Origin: Streptomyces cyaneochromogenes
GTDB lineage: Bacteria; Actinomycetota; Actinomycetes; Streptomycetales; Streptomycetaceae
Direction: 5' to 3'
Length of the DNA: 64,000 nucleotides
NCBI RefSeq assembly: GCF_003963535.1
Contig: NZ_CP034539.1
Location: 6,944,001 to 7,008,000 of the forward strand
Below, in pieces: positions 1 through 7,271 of the stretch. A program made the position numbers and the translations under genes. Position 1 is the stretch's first letter. Each line of letters starts with the position of its first letter. The notes beneath the pieces were generated by a model that saw only the letters and a list, made by a program, of their open reading frames with translations, did no database searches and was not told the DNA's origin.

Positions 1-645
1 GGGGAGGAAGCCGCCGCCGTGCGGGAGGATGAAGCTGAGGTTCGGGTAGCGGTCCAGGGTGCCGTTCCTGATGAGGTTGATGGCCGCCCGGGTGGTGTCC
101 ATCAGGAAGTCGCACACGAAGGGCGGCATGCCCGGCAGCCCCGCGCCGTCCTTCGCGGCCGGCACCTCCATGGGGTGCGTGCTGATGACCGCGGACCGCT
201 CGTCCAGCTCCCGCAGGAGGTGGTCGTGCGACTCGTCGCCGAGGACCGCGCCGTCCACGCTCGTTCTGGTGCTCACGCCGACGGCACCGAGCTCGTCGAG
301 GCCGTACCGGACGCTCCAGGAGGACAGTTCCAGATCGTCCAGGAACACGGGCGTGAAGAAGGCGAAGCGCTGGGGGTGGCTCTTGACGACGTCGGCCGCC
401 GCCCGCAGCGCGATACCTGCGCTCTCCTGGCGCTGGGCTCGCTCACGGAACCGGCCGAGCATCGCGACGGTCATGACGGAGGTGCCGATGCCCGTCTTGT
501 CCATGACCTCCAGTGCCGAGTCCAGGTCCCAGCGGGTCCACCAGGGCAGCTTCTCGCGGTTGACCACGCCTTCTTGCTCGGCCCAGTCCAGCCAGGAGGG
601 CGCGGTGAAGTGGTGGTGGACGTCGACGCGTCCGGCAAGGCTCAT
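1..645 (-). CDS. Amidohydrolase-family (amidohydro_2) protein, C-terminus outside window
   Basis: The gene reads leftward and runs off the window, so only the first 215 codons are visible. The ATG at 645 gives an N-terminus MSLAGRVDVHHHF, the HxH metal-binding motif that opens amidohydrolase_2 proteins. Further in are TPVFLDD and STHPMEVP, a beta-strand ending in a metal-ligand histidine, and near the visible end SFILPHGGG. These are typical of the ACMSD/gamma-resorcylate decarboxylase branch, which decarboxylates or hydrolyses aromatic or muconate acids at a metal centre. Next to an FAD hydroxylase, a P450 and an ABM monooxygenase it is probably a tailoring or decarboxylation enzyme of an aromatic metabolite pathway. 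That role is inferred; the substrate cannot be read. It is co-directional with the FAD monooxygenase, 127 bp downstream of it. Confidence 0.8.
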   Translation of the reverse strand, partial: MSLAGRVDVHHHFTAPSWLDWAEQEGVVNREKLPWWTRWDLDSALEVMDKTGIGTSVMTVAMLGRFRERAQRQESAGIALRAAADVVKSHPQRFAFFTPVFLDDLELSSWSVRYGLDELGAVGVSTRTSVDGAVLGDESHDHLLRELDERSAVISTHPMEVPAAKDGAGLPGMPPFVCDFLMDTTRAAINLIRNGTLDRYPNLSFILPHGGGFLP

Positions 646-772
646 AACAACGTCCTAAGGGTGGGTCGGTCAGCGGGATCCGGCGAAGGGCTCTCGCCGA
701 GGGTCAGCGAGAGGAGGGCTCGTCGGGGTTCGGCGAGGGGCTCGGCGGCGTTCGGTGCGAGCCCCGCCGGGT

Positions 773-2404
773 TCAGTCGCGGCAGAGCAGCGTCTGCAGC
801 ACGTTCGTCAGGACACGGTCGGCGTCCGGCATCGCGGCGTCCGCGCGCCAGGCGACGAAACCGTCCGGGCGCACCAGGACGGCACCGTCCTCGGCCGTGC
901 CGTGCAGCTCCGCCCAGTCGGCGTCCAGGTCGGGGACGAGGTCGTGATCGGCACCCGTGCCCACGAGATACGCCTCGATGGGGAAGCCCAGGTTCCGGGA
1001 GGCCTTCTCCACGGCGCTCCGCCACTTCTGCCCGCCGGACCCGGCGAGCAGCACGAAGGAACGCTCGTACAGATCCAGCGTGGAGATCCGGTCGGCCCCC
1101 CGCATGACCCACATGTGGGGCGCACGGCTCCCCGGCTCGCCGCCCAGCTGGAAGGCGTCCGGGACGATCGGCTGCTCCGGCGCCGCACCCACCACGGCGT
1201 TCGACGCGTACCGGTAGCACAGGGCGACGGTCATCAGGTCGGCCGGGTCGTTGTTGCGCCCCGCGGCGGGACTGAATCCCGGGTGCTGCTCGTCGGCGGC
1301 CTGGACGCACGCGCGCGTGCCGGTCGCGAGGGCGACGGGCCGGCGCTCGCTCTCGTAGGAGTCGAGCAGTGACAGGCCGGCCCGGCCGTGGAGCACCGAG
1401 GCCAGCTTCCAGGCGAGGTTGTGGGCGTCCTGGATGCCGGTGTTGGAGCCGAACGCCCCGGTGGGCGGCATCTCGTGGGCCGAGTCGCCGGCCAGGAAGA
1501 CCCGGCCCACGCCGTAGCTGTCCGCGACCCGCTTCGAGGCGTGCCAGGGAGCCTTGCCGGTGATCTCGACGTCGATGTCCGCGACACCGACGGCGGCGCG
1601 GATGTGGGCCGTGAGCCGCTCGTCGGTGAAGTCCTCCAGGGCCTCACCCCGGTCGGGATACCAGGGAACGTGGATCACCCAGCGTTCCTTGTTGTCCACC
1701 GGCAGCAGGGCGCCCTCGCCCCCGGGGTGGGTGGCGTAACAGACGACGAATCGTTTCTCTCCCACGTGCTTCTGGAGCGCCCTGCTCCGGAACGTGACGC
1801 TGACGTTGTGGAACAGCTCGCCCGGCCCCGACTGTCCGATCCCGAGCTGGGTGCGGATGGGGCTGCGGGGGCCGTCGGCGGCCACCAGGAAGTCGGCGTT
1901 CACGGTGTAGGTCTCACCGGTGTCGCGGCGCATGACCTGGGCCTGTACGCCGTCCGCGGTCTGCGTGAAGGAGAGCAGCTCCGAGCCGAAGCGGATGTCG
2001 GCGCCCTGCTCGCGGGCGTAGCGCAGCAGGACGGGTTCGAGGTCGTTCTGGCTGCACAGACACCAGTCGGAGGAGCTGACCCGGGAGACGTCCATGCCGC
2101 CGGAGATGTCCCCGATGATCCAGCGGCGCTCCTTCCCGGTGAGGGTGTCCACCTGGAGAATGCCGTCGTTTCCGGCGAGAACGCGGGCCGCCGCCCGAAT
2201 ACGGGATTCCAGGCCGGCGGTCCGGAAAATCTCCATGGTGCGTAGATTGTTGCCGCGGCCGCGCGGGTGCGTCGACGTCCCGGCATGCCGCTCCACCAGC
2301 ATGTGCTCAATTCCGAGGCGCCCCAGGAAAACCGAAGTGGAAAGACCCACCAGGGATCCGCCGACGATGAGAACTGGTACAGATTCCGCTTCGTGTCCAC
2401 TCAC
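773..2404 (-). CDS. FAD-dependent aromatic-ring monooxygenase (TcmG/PgaE/WhiE-VIII-like)
   Basis: This is a group A flavin hydroxylase of about 543 residues. The FAD Rossmann motif VLIVGGSLVGLS lies about 10 residues from the proposed start. The DG motif (VAADGPRSPIRTQLGI) is in the middle and the GD motif (GRVFLAGDSAHEMPPTGAFG) follows it. The C-terminal 150 residues fit the thioredoxin-like tail seen in polyketide hydroxylases. Start choice is uncertain. The frame is open up to an ATG at 2512, but that extension is Arg/Cys-rich and lies in the promoter region of the divergent P450. The GTG at 2404 (VSGHEAES) puts the flavin motif at the usual distance from the N-terminus. Its partners on both sides suggest oxidation of an aromatic polyketide; the substrate is unknown. 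Confidence 0.85.
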   Translation of the reverse strand: MSGHEAESVPVLIVGGSLVGLSTSVFLGRLGIEHMLVERHAGTSTHPRGRGNNLRTMEIFRTAGLESRIRAAARVLAGNDGILQVDTLTGKERRWIIGDISGGMDVSRVSSSDWCLCSQNDLEPVLLRYAREQGADIRFGSELLSFTQTADGVQAQVMRRDTGETYTVNADFLVAADGPRSPIRTQLGIGQSGPGELFHNVSVTFRSRALQKHVGEKRFVVCYATHPGGEGALLPVDNKERWVIHVPWYPDRGEALEDFTDERLTAHIRAAVGVADIDVEITGKAPWHASKRVADSYGVGRVFLAGDSAHEMPPTGAFGSNTGIQDAHNLAWKLASVLHGRAGLSLLDSYESERRPVALATGTRACVQAADEQHPGFSPAAGRNNDPADLMTVALCYRYASNAVVGAAPEQPIVPDAFQLGGEPGSRAPHMWVMRGADRISTLDLYERSFVLLAGSGGQKWRSAVEKASRNLGFPIEAYLVGTGADHDLVPDLDADWAELHGTAEDGAVLVRPDGFVAWRADAAMPDADRVLTNVLQTLLCRD

Positions 2405-2561
2405 GTCGACGATGTTTACCAGTTCGGACTCCCGTCCACACGTCCTGCGGCGACCCGACCCATATGGCGCAGTGCCGTTTGCGGCACGGCATGGCCCGGG
2501 AAACTGTGGCACTGACCGACGGAATCCGACCGCCGGAATCCACGCCTACCCGGGGACAGCC

Positions 2562-3830
2562 ATGACGCAAGCGTTCGCATCCGAGGAATCCGAGGCACTG
2601 TCGCCCGAAGAAGCCGCGGCCGCGGCCTCGTCGTGCAGCCGGGAGTTCCGCGCCAACCCGCATCCCGTGTACGCCGCGCTCCGGGAGAACGCGCCGGTGT
2701 GCCCGCTGTCGCCGCCGCACGGCGTCGAGACGTACCTGATCACGCGGTACGACGACGGCCGCGCCGCGCTGGCCGACCCCCGGCTGAGCAAGGACATGTA
2801 CGGCGCCATCGACGCCTACCACCGCATTTTCGGTGACTCGTCGATCGCGCTGGACGACAACATGCTGTTCTCGGACCCGCCGAAGCACACGAGGCTGCGC
2901 AGGATCGTCGGCAGCACGTTCACTCCGAAAAGGGTGGAATCGCTGCGCACGCGGGTTCAGGAGATCACCGACGAGCTGCTGGACCAATGCCCGACGTCGG
3001 GTCCGGTCAATCTCCTCCCGGAGTTCTGTTTCCCGCTTCCGCTCCATGTGATCTGTGAACTCCTGGGTGTCCCGGAAAACGAGCGCAAACAGGCCCAGGA
3101 ATGGTCCGCAACCGTCGCACAGACCGGTTTCGGACCGGAGGCGAGAAAGGCGCTGGAAATCGCCGAGGGCAATCTGCGCGAGTATCTCGTGGAACTGTGC
3201 GCGCGGAAGCGGAGGGAGCCGGACTCGGGCCTGCTCAGTGCGCTGGTCACGGCCAAGGACCAGGAGGGCGCGCTCACCGACCACGAACTCGTGTCGACGG
3301 CGTGGGTGCTTCTCTTCGCGGGCCACAAGTCGACGGCGTACCAGATCGGCAACGCCGTCTACCACCTGCTCAGCCGCCCGGAGCAGAAGCGGCTGGCCCT
3401 CCGGGACGACGCCGCCATGGCCGCGGCCATCGAGGAGATCTTCCGGTTCGAGACCTCCGTCGAGAACTCCACCTTCCGCTGGGCGAAGGAGGACATCGTG
3501 ATCCGCGACCAGCTCATCCCCAAGGGTGCGCTCGTCCAGATCTCGATCACCGGGGCCAACCGTGACCCGGAGATGTTCACCGACCCGGACGAGCTGGACG
3601 TCCAGCGCCCGAACGTCCAGGCCGCGCATCTCGCCTTCGGCTACGGACCGCACTACTGCGTCGGCGCGCCGCTGGCCCGGCTGGAGATGCAGATCGCGCT
3701 CGGCACGCTGTTCGGGCGGCACCCGGACATGGCCCTGGCCGGGGCCCCGGAGGACGCGCGCTGGATGACCGTACCGTTCCCCGCCTTCCGCGGGCTGGCG
3801 GAACTGCCGGTCGTCCTCGACCCCTCCTGA
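2562..3830 (+). CDS. Cytochrome P450 with altered I-helix motif
   Basis: This soluble bacterial class I P450 of 422 residues starts at the ATG at 2562 behind GGGGAC. The haem-binding loop is intact: FGYGPHYCVGAPLAR, with the axial Cys near residue 366. The ExxR motif is present as EIFR. The I-helix reads LLFAGHKSTAYQ. Bacterial P450s normally have A-G-x-(D/E)-T here, the acid-alcohol pair used for oxygen activation. In this protein the acidic residue is lysine and the following threonine is serine. It diverges from the FAD monooxygenase across a 157-bp intergenic region and precedes the ABM monooxygenase on the same strand. A tailoring oxidation or a non-standard P450 reaction is likely. It would need separate ferredoxin and reductase partners, which are not in the window. 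Confidence 0.9.
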   Translation: MTQAFASEESEALSPEEAAAAASSCSREFRANPHPVYAALRENAPVCPLSPPHGVETYLITRYDDGRAALADPRLSKDMYGAIDAYHRIFGDSSIALDDNMLFSDPPKHTRLRRIVGSTFTPKRVESLRTRVQEITDELLDQCPTSGPVNLLPEFCFPLPLHVICELLGVPENERKQAQEWSATVAQTGFGPEARKALEIAEGNLREYLVELCARKRREPDSGLLSALVTAKDQEGALTDHELVSTAWVLLFAGHKSTAYQIGNAVYHLLSRPEQKRLALRDDAAMAAAIEEIFRFETSVENSTFRWAKEDIVIRDQLIPKGALVQISITGANRDPEMFTDPDELDVQRPNVQAAHLAFGYGPHYCVGAPLARLEMQIALGTLFGRHPDMALAGAPEDARWMTVPFPAFRGLAELPVVLDPS

Positions 3831-3831
3831 C

Positions 3832-3861
3832 GGGATCGGGATCGGGATCGGGATCGGGAAC
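3832..3861 (+). repeat. GGGATC hexanucleotide tandem repeat
   Basis: Immediately after the P450 stop codon there are four exact copies of GGGATC followed by degenerate copies (GGGAAC, GAGAAC), which run into the Shine-Dalgarno region of the ABM gene at 3877. The array occupies most of the 46-bp spacer. A change in copy number would alter the distance between the two genes and the ribosome-binding context. Confidence 0.85.
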
Positions 3862-3876
3862 GAGAACGGGAGCGCC

Positions 3877-4182
3877 ATGGAACGCGTGCGCGTCATCCGA
3901 CTGCTGAACGTCCGAGAGGGGCGGGAGGCGGACTTCGTGGAGTCCTACCAGGGCGTGCGCGATCGCGCCCTGCGGTTCCCCGGCCACCTCGGCGAACAGC
4001 TGTGCCGCTCGATCGACAATCCCGCCCAATGGCTGCTCACCAGCGAGTGGGAGAGCCTGGAGTCGGTCAAGCGGTGGCGGTCCGACCCCGACCACGAGGT
4101 CCTGGTCGAACCGATGAACGCCTGTCTGCACGACGACCGGTGGACGGCGGTCTTCCAGGTCAGGGAAACAGCGGACAAGTAG
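3877..4182 (+). CDS. Antibiotic biosynthesis monooxygenase (ABM-fold) small protein
   Basis: The 101-residue protein has the size and pattern of the dimeric alpha/beta ABM fold. A first strand (RVRVIRLLNVREG) is followed by a helix with RDRALRFPG, then the strand WLLTSEWESLESVKRW, typical of ABM family members, and a final strand WTAVFQV. Relatives act as cofactor-free anthrone oxygenases (TcmH, ActVA-orf6) or as accessory proteins in type II polyketide clusters. It is co-directional with the P450, 46 bp downstream, across a hexamer repeat that also contributes the GGGAG ribosome site. Membership of an aromatic polyketide pathway is inferred from its neighbours; no ketosynthase is in the window. 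Confidence 0.75.
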   Translation: MERVRVIRLLNVREGREADFVESYQGVRDRALRFPGHLGEQLCRSIDNPAQWLLTSEWESLESVKRWRSDPDHEVLVEPMNACLHDDRWTAVFQVRETADK

Positions 4183-4242
4183 GGGAGAGGAAGGGGAGCG
4201 GCCCGGGCGAGGCAGAGGGGAGACCGAAAGGCGAGACAGGGC

Positions 4243-4265
4243 TGACCGGCATGTGACCGGCCGGT
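4243..4265. promoter_or_regulatory. Candidate MarR operator
   Basis: Just upstream of the MarR gene the octamer TGACCGGC occurs at 4243 and again at 4254. The second copy merges into the perfect palindrome ACCGGCCGGT (4256-4265), 12 bp before the GTG start. Position and symmetry suit autoregulation; there is no experimental basis. Confidence 0.4.
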
Positions 4266-4277
4266 AAGGTCGGTCCC

Positions 4278-4787
4278 GTGCCGAAGCCGCTCAGTCTTCC
4301 CTTCGACCCCATCGCCCGCGCCGACGAACTCTGGAAGCAGCGCTGGGGCAACGTGCCGTCCATGGCCGCCATCACCTCGATCATGCGCGCACAGCAGATC
4401 CTGCTCGCCGAGGTCGACTCGGTGGTCAAGCCGTACGGGCTGACGTTCGCGCGGTACGAGGCCCTGGTGCTGCTCAACTTCTCCAAGGCCGGCGAGCTGC
4501 CGATGTCCAAGATCGGCGAGCGGCTCATGGTCCATCCGACGTCGGTGACCAACACCGTCGACCGGCTGGTGAAGTCCGGCCTGGTGGACAAGCGGCCCAA
4601 CCCCAACGACGGTCGCGGCACGCTCGCCTCCATCACCGACAAGGGCCGCGAGGTCGTCGACGCGGCGACTCGCGACCTGATGGCGATGGACTTCGGGCTC
4701 GGGGTCTACGACGCCGAGGAGTGCGCGGAGATCTTCGCGATGCTGCGGCCCCTGCGGGTGGCGGCGCACGACTTCGAGGAGAGCTGA
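4278..4787 (+). CDS. MarR-family transcriptional regulator
   Basis: This is a 169-residue winged-helix regulator with a GTG start at 4278. The core is a recognition region around residues 70-115: LPMSKIGERLMVHPTSVTNTVDRLVKSGLVDKR is the DNA-binding helix-turn-helix, followed by the wing (PNPNDGRGTLASITDKG). It precedes the DUF3817 protein and icmA on the same strand with short spacers, an order I recall from S. coelicolor. It may therefore regulate these genes or itself. A short palindromic element lies directly upstream. The ligand cannot be predicted. Confidence 0.9.
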   Translation: MPKPLSLPFDPIARADELWKQRWGNVPSMAAITSIMRAQQILLAEVDSVVKPYGLTFARYEALVLLNFSKAGELPMSKIGERLMVHPTSVTNTVDRLVKSGLVDKRPNPNDGRGTLASITDKGREVVDAATRDLMAMDFGLGVYDAEECAEIFAMLRPLRVAAHDFEES

Positions 4788-4866
4788 CCCAGGGGGCGGC
4801 CGACCCGGTCCGGGGACGGCCGCCCCGGGGCAAGATCTGCCGGAACGGATGGTTACGCTCTTACGC

Positions 4867-5199
4867 ATGAAGAAGAGCGTCCTGACCCGCTACCGGGTGA
4901 TGGCCTACGTCACCGCCGTCATGCTGCTCGTGCTGTGCACCTGCATGGTGTTCAAGTACGGCTTCGACAAGGGCGAGGACGTCACCTTCGCCGTCTCCCA
5001 GGTCCACGGCTTCCTCTACATCATCTACCTGGTCTTCGCCTTCGACCTCGGCTCCAAGGCCAAGTGGTCGTTCGGCAAGCTGCTGTGGGTGCTGCTCTCC
5101 GGGACGATTCCCTTCGCCGCCTTCTTCGTCGAGCGCAAGGTCACCGCCCAGGTGGAACCCCTGGTCAGCGGGCCGGAACCGGCTGTCGCCAAGGCCTGA
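4867..5199 (+). CDS. DUF3817-family integral membrane protein
   Basis: A small membrane protein of 110 residues, taking the ATG at 4867 (MKKSVLTRYR). An upstream in-frame codon at 4849 would add six residues. Three hydrophobic segments are visible: roughly residues 11-29 (VMAYVTAVMLLVLCTC), 43-62 (VHGFLYIIYLVFAFDLG) and 70-88 (LLWVLLSGTIPFAAFF). The motif around SQVHGFLYIIYL followed by a short basic loop is characteristic of DUF3817. The biochemical function of the family is not known to me. It lies 79 bp after the MarR gene and 73 bp before icmA. Confidence 0.85.
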   Translation: MKKSVLTRYRVMAYVTAVMLLVLCTCMVFKYGFDKGEDVTFAVSQVHGFLYIIYLVFAFDLGSKAKWSFGKLLWVLLSGTIPFAAFFVERKVTAQVEPLVSGPEPAVAKA

Positions 5200-5240
5200 C
5201 GCAACCGCCGTACCGAGTGTGCGGCGGTTCTCCCATCGAC

Positions 5241-5264
5241 ATTTACTAGGACGTCCTAGTAAAT
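5241..5264. promoter_or_regulatory. Perfect 24-bp palindrome upstream of icmA (operator candidate)
   Basis: The half-site ATTTACTAGGAC is followed without a gap by its exact reverse complement. The element ends 8 bp before the ATG of icmA and overlaps the leader, with GAGGG of the ribosome site immediately after it. It is AT-rich compared with its surroundings. A perfect dyad with no spacer is typical of an operator for a dimeric repressor (TetR or GntR type). The regulator is not identifiable; the MarR two genes upstream is one candidate. Confidence 0.75.
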
Positions 5265-5272
5265 TCGAGGGT

Positions 5273-6973
5273 ATGGACGCTGACGCCATCGAGGAGGGCC
5301 GCCGCCGCTGGCAGGCCCGGTACGACACCGCACGCAAGCGCACCGCGGACTTCACCACGCTCTCCGGCGATCCCGTGGAGCCGGTGTACGGGCCCCGACC
5401 AGGGGACAGGTACGAGGGCTTCGAGCGGATCGGCTGGCCGGGGGAGTACCCCTACACGCGCGGGCTGTATCCGACGGGCTACCGAGGGCGGACGTGGACC
5501 ATCCGGCAGTTCGCCGGGTTCGGGAACGCCGAGCAGACCAACGAGCGCTACAAGATGATCCTCGGCAACGGCGGAGGCGGTCTCTCGGTCGCCTTCGACA
5601 TGCCGACGCTCATGGGGCGCGACTCCGACGACCCGCGCTCGCTCGGCGAGGTCGGGCACTGCGGTGTCGCCATCGACTCGGCCGCCGACATGGAGGTCCT
5701 GTTCAAGGACATCCCGCTGGGCGACGTGACGACGTCCATGACGATCAGCGGTCCGGCCGTGCCGGTCTTCTGCATGTACCTGGTCGCCGCGGAGCGCCAG
5801 GGCGTGGACCCGTCCGTGCTCAACGGCACGCTGCAGACCGACATCTTCAAGGAGTACATCGCCCAGAAGGAGTGGCTCTTCCAGCCCGAGCCGCACCTTC
5901 GCCTCATCGGCGACCTCATGGAGTACTGCGCGGCCGGCATCCCCGCCTACAAGCCGCTGTCCGTCTCCGGCTACCACATCCGCGAGGCCGGCTCGACGGC
6001 CGCGCAGGAGCTGGCGTACACGCTGGCGGACGGGTTCGGCTACGTCGAGCTGGGCCTCTCGCGCGGACTGGACGTCGACGTCTTCGCCCCCGGCCTGTCC
6101 TTCTTCTTCGACGCGCACGTCGATTTCTTCGAGGAGATCGCCAAGTTCCGCGCCGCCCGCCGCATCTGGGCGCGCTGGATGCGGGACGTCTACGGCGCGC
6201 AGACCGACAAGGCCCAGTGGCTGCGCTTCCACACGCAGACCGCCGGTGTCTCGCTGACCGCGCAGCAGCCGTACAACAACGTCGTCCGTACGGCGGTGGA
6301 GGCACTCGCGGCCGTGCTCGGCGGCACCAACTCGCTGCACACCAACGCCCTGGACGAGACCCTCGCGCTGCCCTCCGAGCAGGCCGCCGAGATCGCCCTG
6401 CGTACGCAGCAGGTCCTCATGGAGGAGACCGGCGTCGCCAACGTGGCCGACCCGCTGGGCGGTTCCTGGTACGTCGAGCAGCTGACCGACCGGATCGAGG
6501 CCGACGCCGAGAAGATCTTCGAGCAGATAAAGGAGCGGGGCCTGAGGGCGCACCCCGACGGGCAGCACCCGATCGGGCCGATCACCTCCGGCATCCTGCG
6601 CGGGATCGAGGACGGCTGGTTCACCGGGGAGATCGCGGAGTCGGCGTTCCGGTACCAGCGGTCGCTGGAGAAGGGCGACAAGAGGGTCGTGGGCGTCAAC
6701 GCCCACACCGGTTCCGTCACCGGTGACCTGGAGATCCTGCGGGTGAGTCACGAGGTGGAGCGCGAGCAGGTGCGGGTGCTGGGTGCCCGTAAGGGCGCGC
6801 GGGACGACGGCGCCGTGCGGGCGGCGCTCGACGCGATGCTCGTGGCCGCGCGGGAGGGCTCCAACATGATCGAGCCGATGCTGGACGCGGTGCGGGCGGA
6901 GGCGACGCTGGGGGAGATCTGCGGGGTGCTGCGGGACGAGTGGGGGGTGTACACGGAGCCCGCCGGGTTCTGA
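5273..6973 (+). CDS. icmA: Isobutyryl-CoA mutase large subunit
   Basis: The 566-residue product matches the known length of IcmA and lacks a C-terminal cobalamin-binding domain, as expected for the two-subunit mutase whose B12 subunit (IcmB) is encoded elsewhere. It interconverts isobutyryl-CoA and n-butyryl-CoA, linking valine catabolism and fatty-acid pools to polyketide precursors. Two residues that separate isobutyryl- from methylmalonyl-CoA mutases are seen at the expected places: Phe80 (in TIRQFAGFGN) and Gln198 (in EYIAQKEW). Methylmalonyl-CoA mutases have Tyr and Asn there. I chose the ATG at 5273, preceded by GAGGG, over an upstream codon at 5219 because the palindromic operator lies between them. 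A strong hairpin follows the stop. Confidence 0.93.
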   Translation: MDADAIEEGRRRWQARYDTARKRTADFTTLSGDPVEPVYGPRPGDRYEGFERIGWPGEYPYTRGLYPTGYRGRTWTIRQFAGFGNAEQTNERYKMILGNGGGGLSVAFDMPTLMGRDSDDPRSLGEVGHCGVAIDSAADMEVLFKDIPLGDVTTSMTISGPAVPVFCMYLVAAERQGVDPSVLNGTLQTDIFKEYIAQKEWLFQPEPHLRLIGDLMEYCAAGIPAYKPLSVSGYHIREAGSTAAQELAYTLADGFGYVELGLSRGLDVDVFAPGLSFFFDAHVDFFEEIAKFRAARRIWARWMRDVYGAQTDKAQWLRFHTQTAGVSLTAQQPYNNVVRTAVEALAAVLGGTNSLHTNALDETLALPSEQAAEIALRTQQVLMEETGVANVADPLGGSWYVEQLTDRIEADAEKIFEQIKERGLRAHPDGQHPIGPITSGILRGIEDGWFTGEIAESAFRYQRSLEKGDKRVVGVNAHTGSVTGDLEILRVSHEVEREQVRVLGARKGARDDGAVRAALDAMLVAAREGSNMIEPMLDAVRAEATLGEICGVLRDEWGVYTEPAGF

Positions 6974-6987
6974 GGAGTTCGAGGTGA

Positions 6988-7025
6988 GGCGGGGCGGGGA
7001 GCCTTCGAGGGTTCCCCGCCCCGCC
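6988..7025 (+). terminator. Rho-independent-like terminator after icmA
   Basis: A perfect 13-bp stem (arms 6988-7000 and 7013-7025, starting GGCGGGGCGG) with a 12-nt loop lies 14 bp after the icmA stop. There is no clear T-run, as is common in Streptomyces. Confidence 0.75.
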
Positions 7026-7066
7026 GCCGTCTTCACGCTTTCCCCATAAGTGCACGCCGAATTTCC

Positions 7067-7095
7067 TTGCCGCGGACCCGCCATGTGTATATATG
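7067..7095 (+). promoter_or_regulatory. Candidate promoter of the first giant secreted protein
   Basis: TTGCCG (7067) and TATATG (7090) are separated by 17 bp within an unusually AT-rich stretch (TGTATATATGG) between icmA and the giant gene. This would give a leader of about 170 nt before the GTG at 7272. The call rests on consensus similarity only. Confidence 0.35.
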
Positions 7096-7271
7096 GTGAT
7101 CGCCGCGCTTGACGGAGCCGACCACTTCGTCGTCGCGCGTGACCACAGGCGACCGGGGGGACACCGTCGCCACGGGGAGGGACACATCGTTGTGCCGGGT
7201 GACCGGCCCTTCACGCATGCCCTGCCGTATGGGTGCCCCGTTTGCCCACCATGCGATGAAGGGATGCTTTC

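Noticed and set aside
2404..2512. Longer FAD monooxygenase starting at the ATG at 2512
   Set aside because: The extra residues are Arg/Cys-rich, unlike the family, and occupy the divergent promoter region; still possible, since the GTG at 2404 has only a distant ribosome site.
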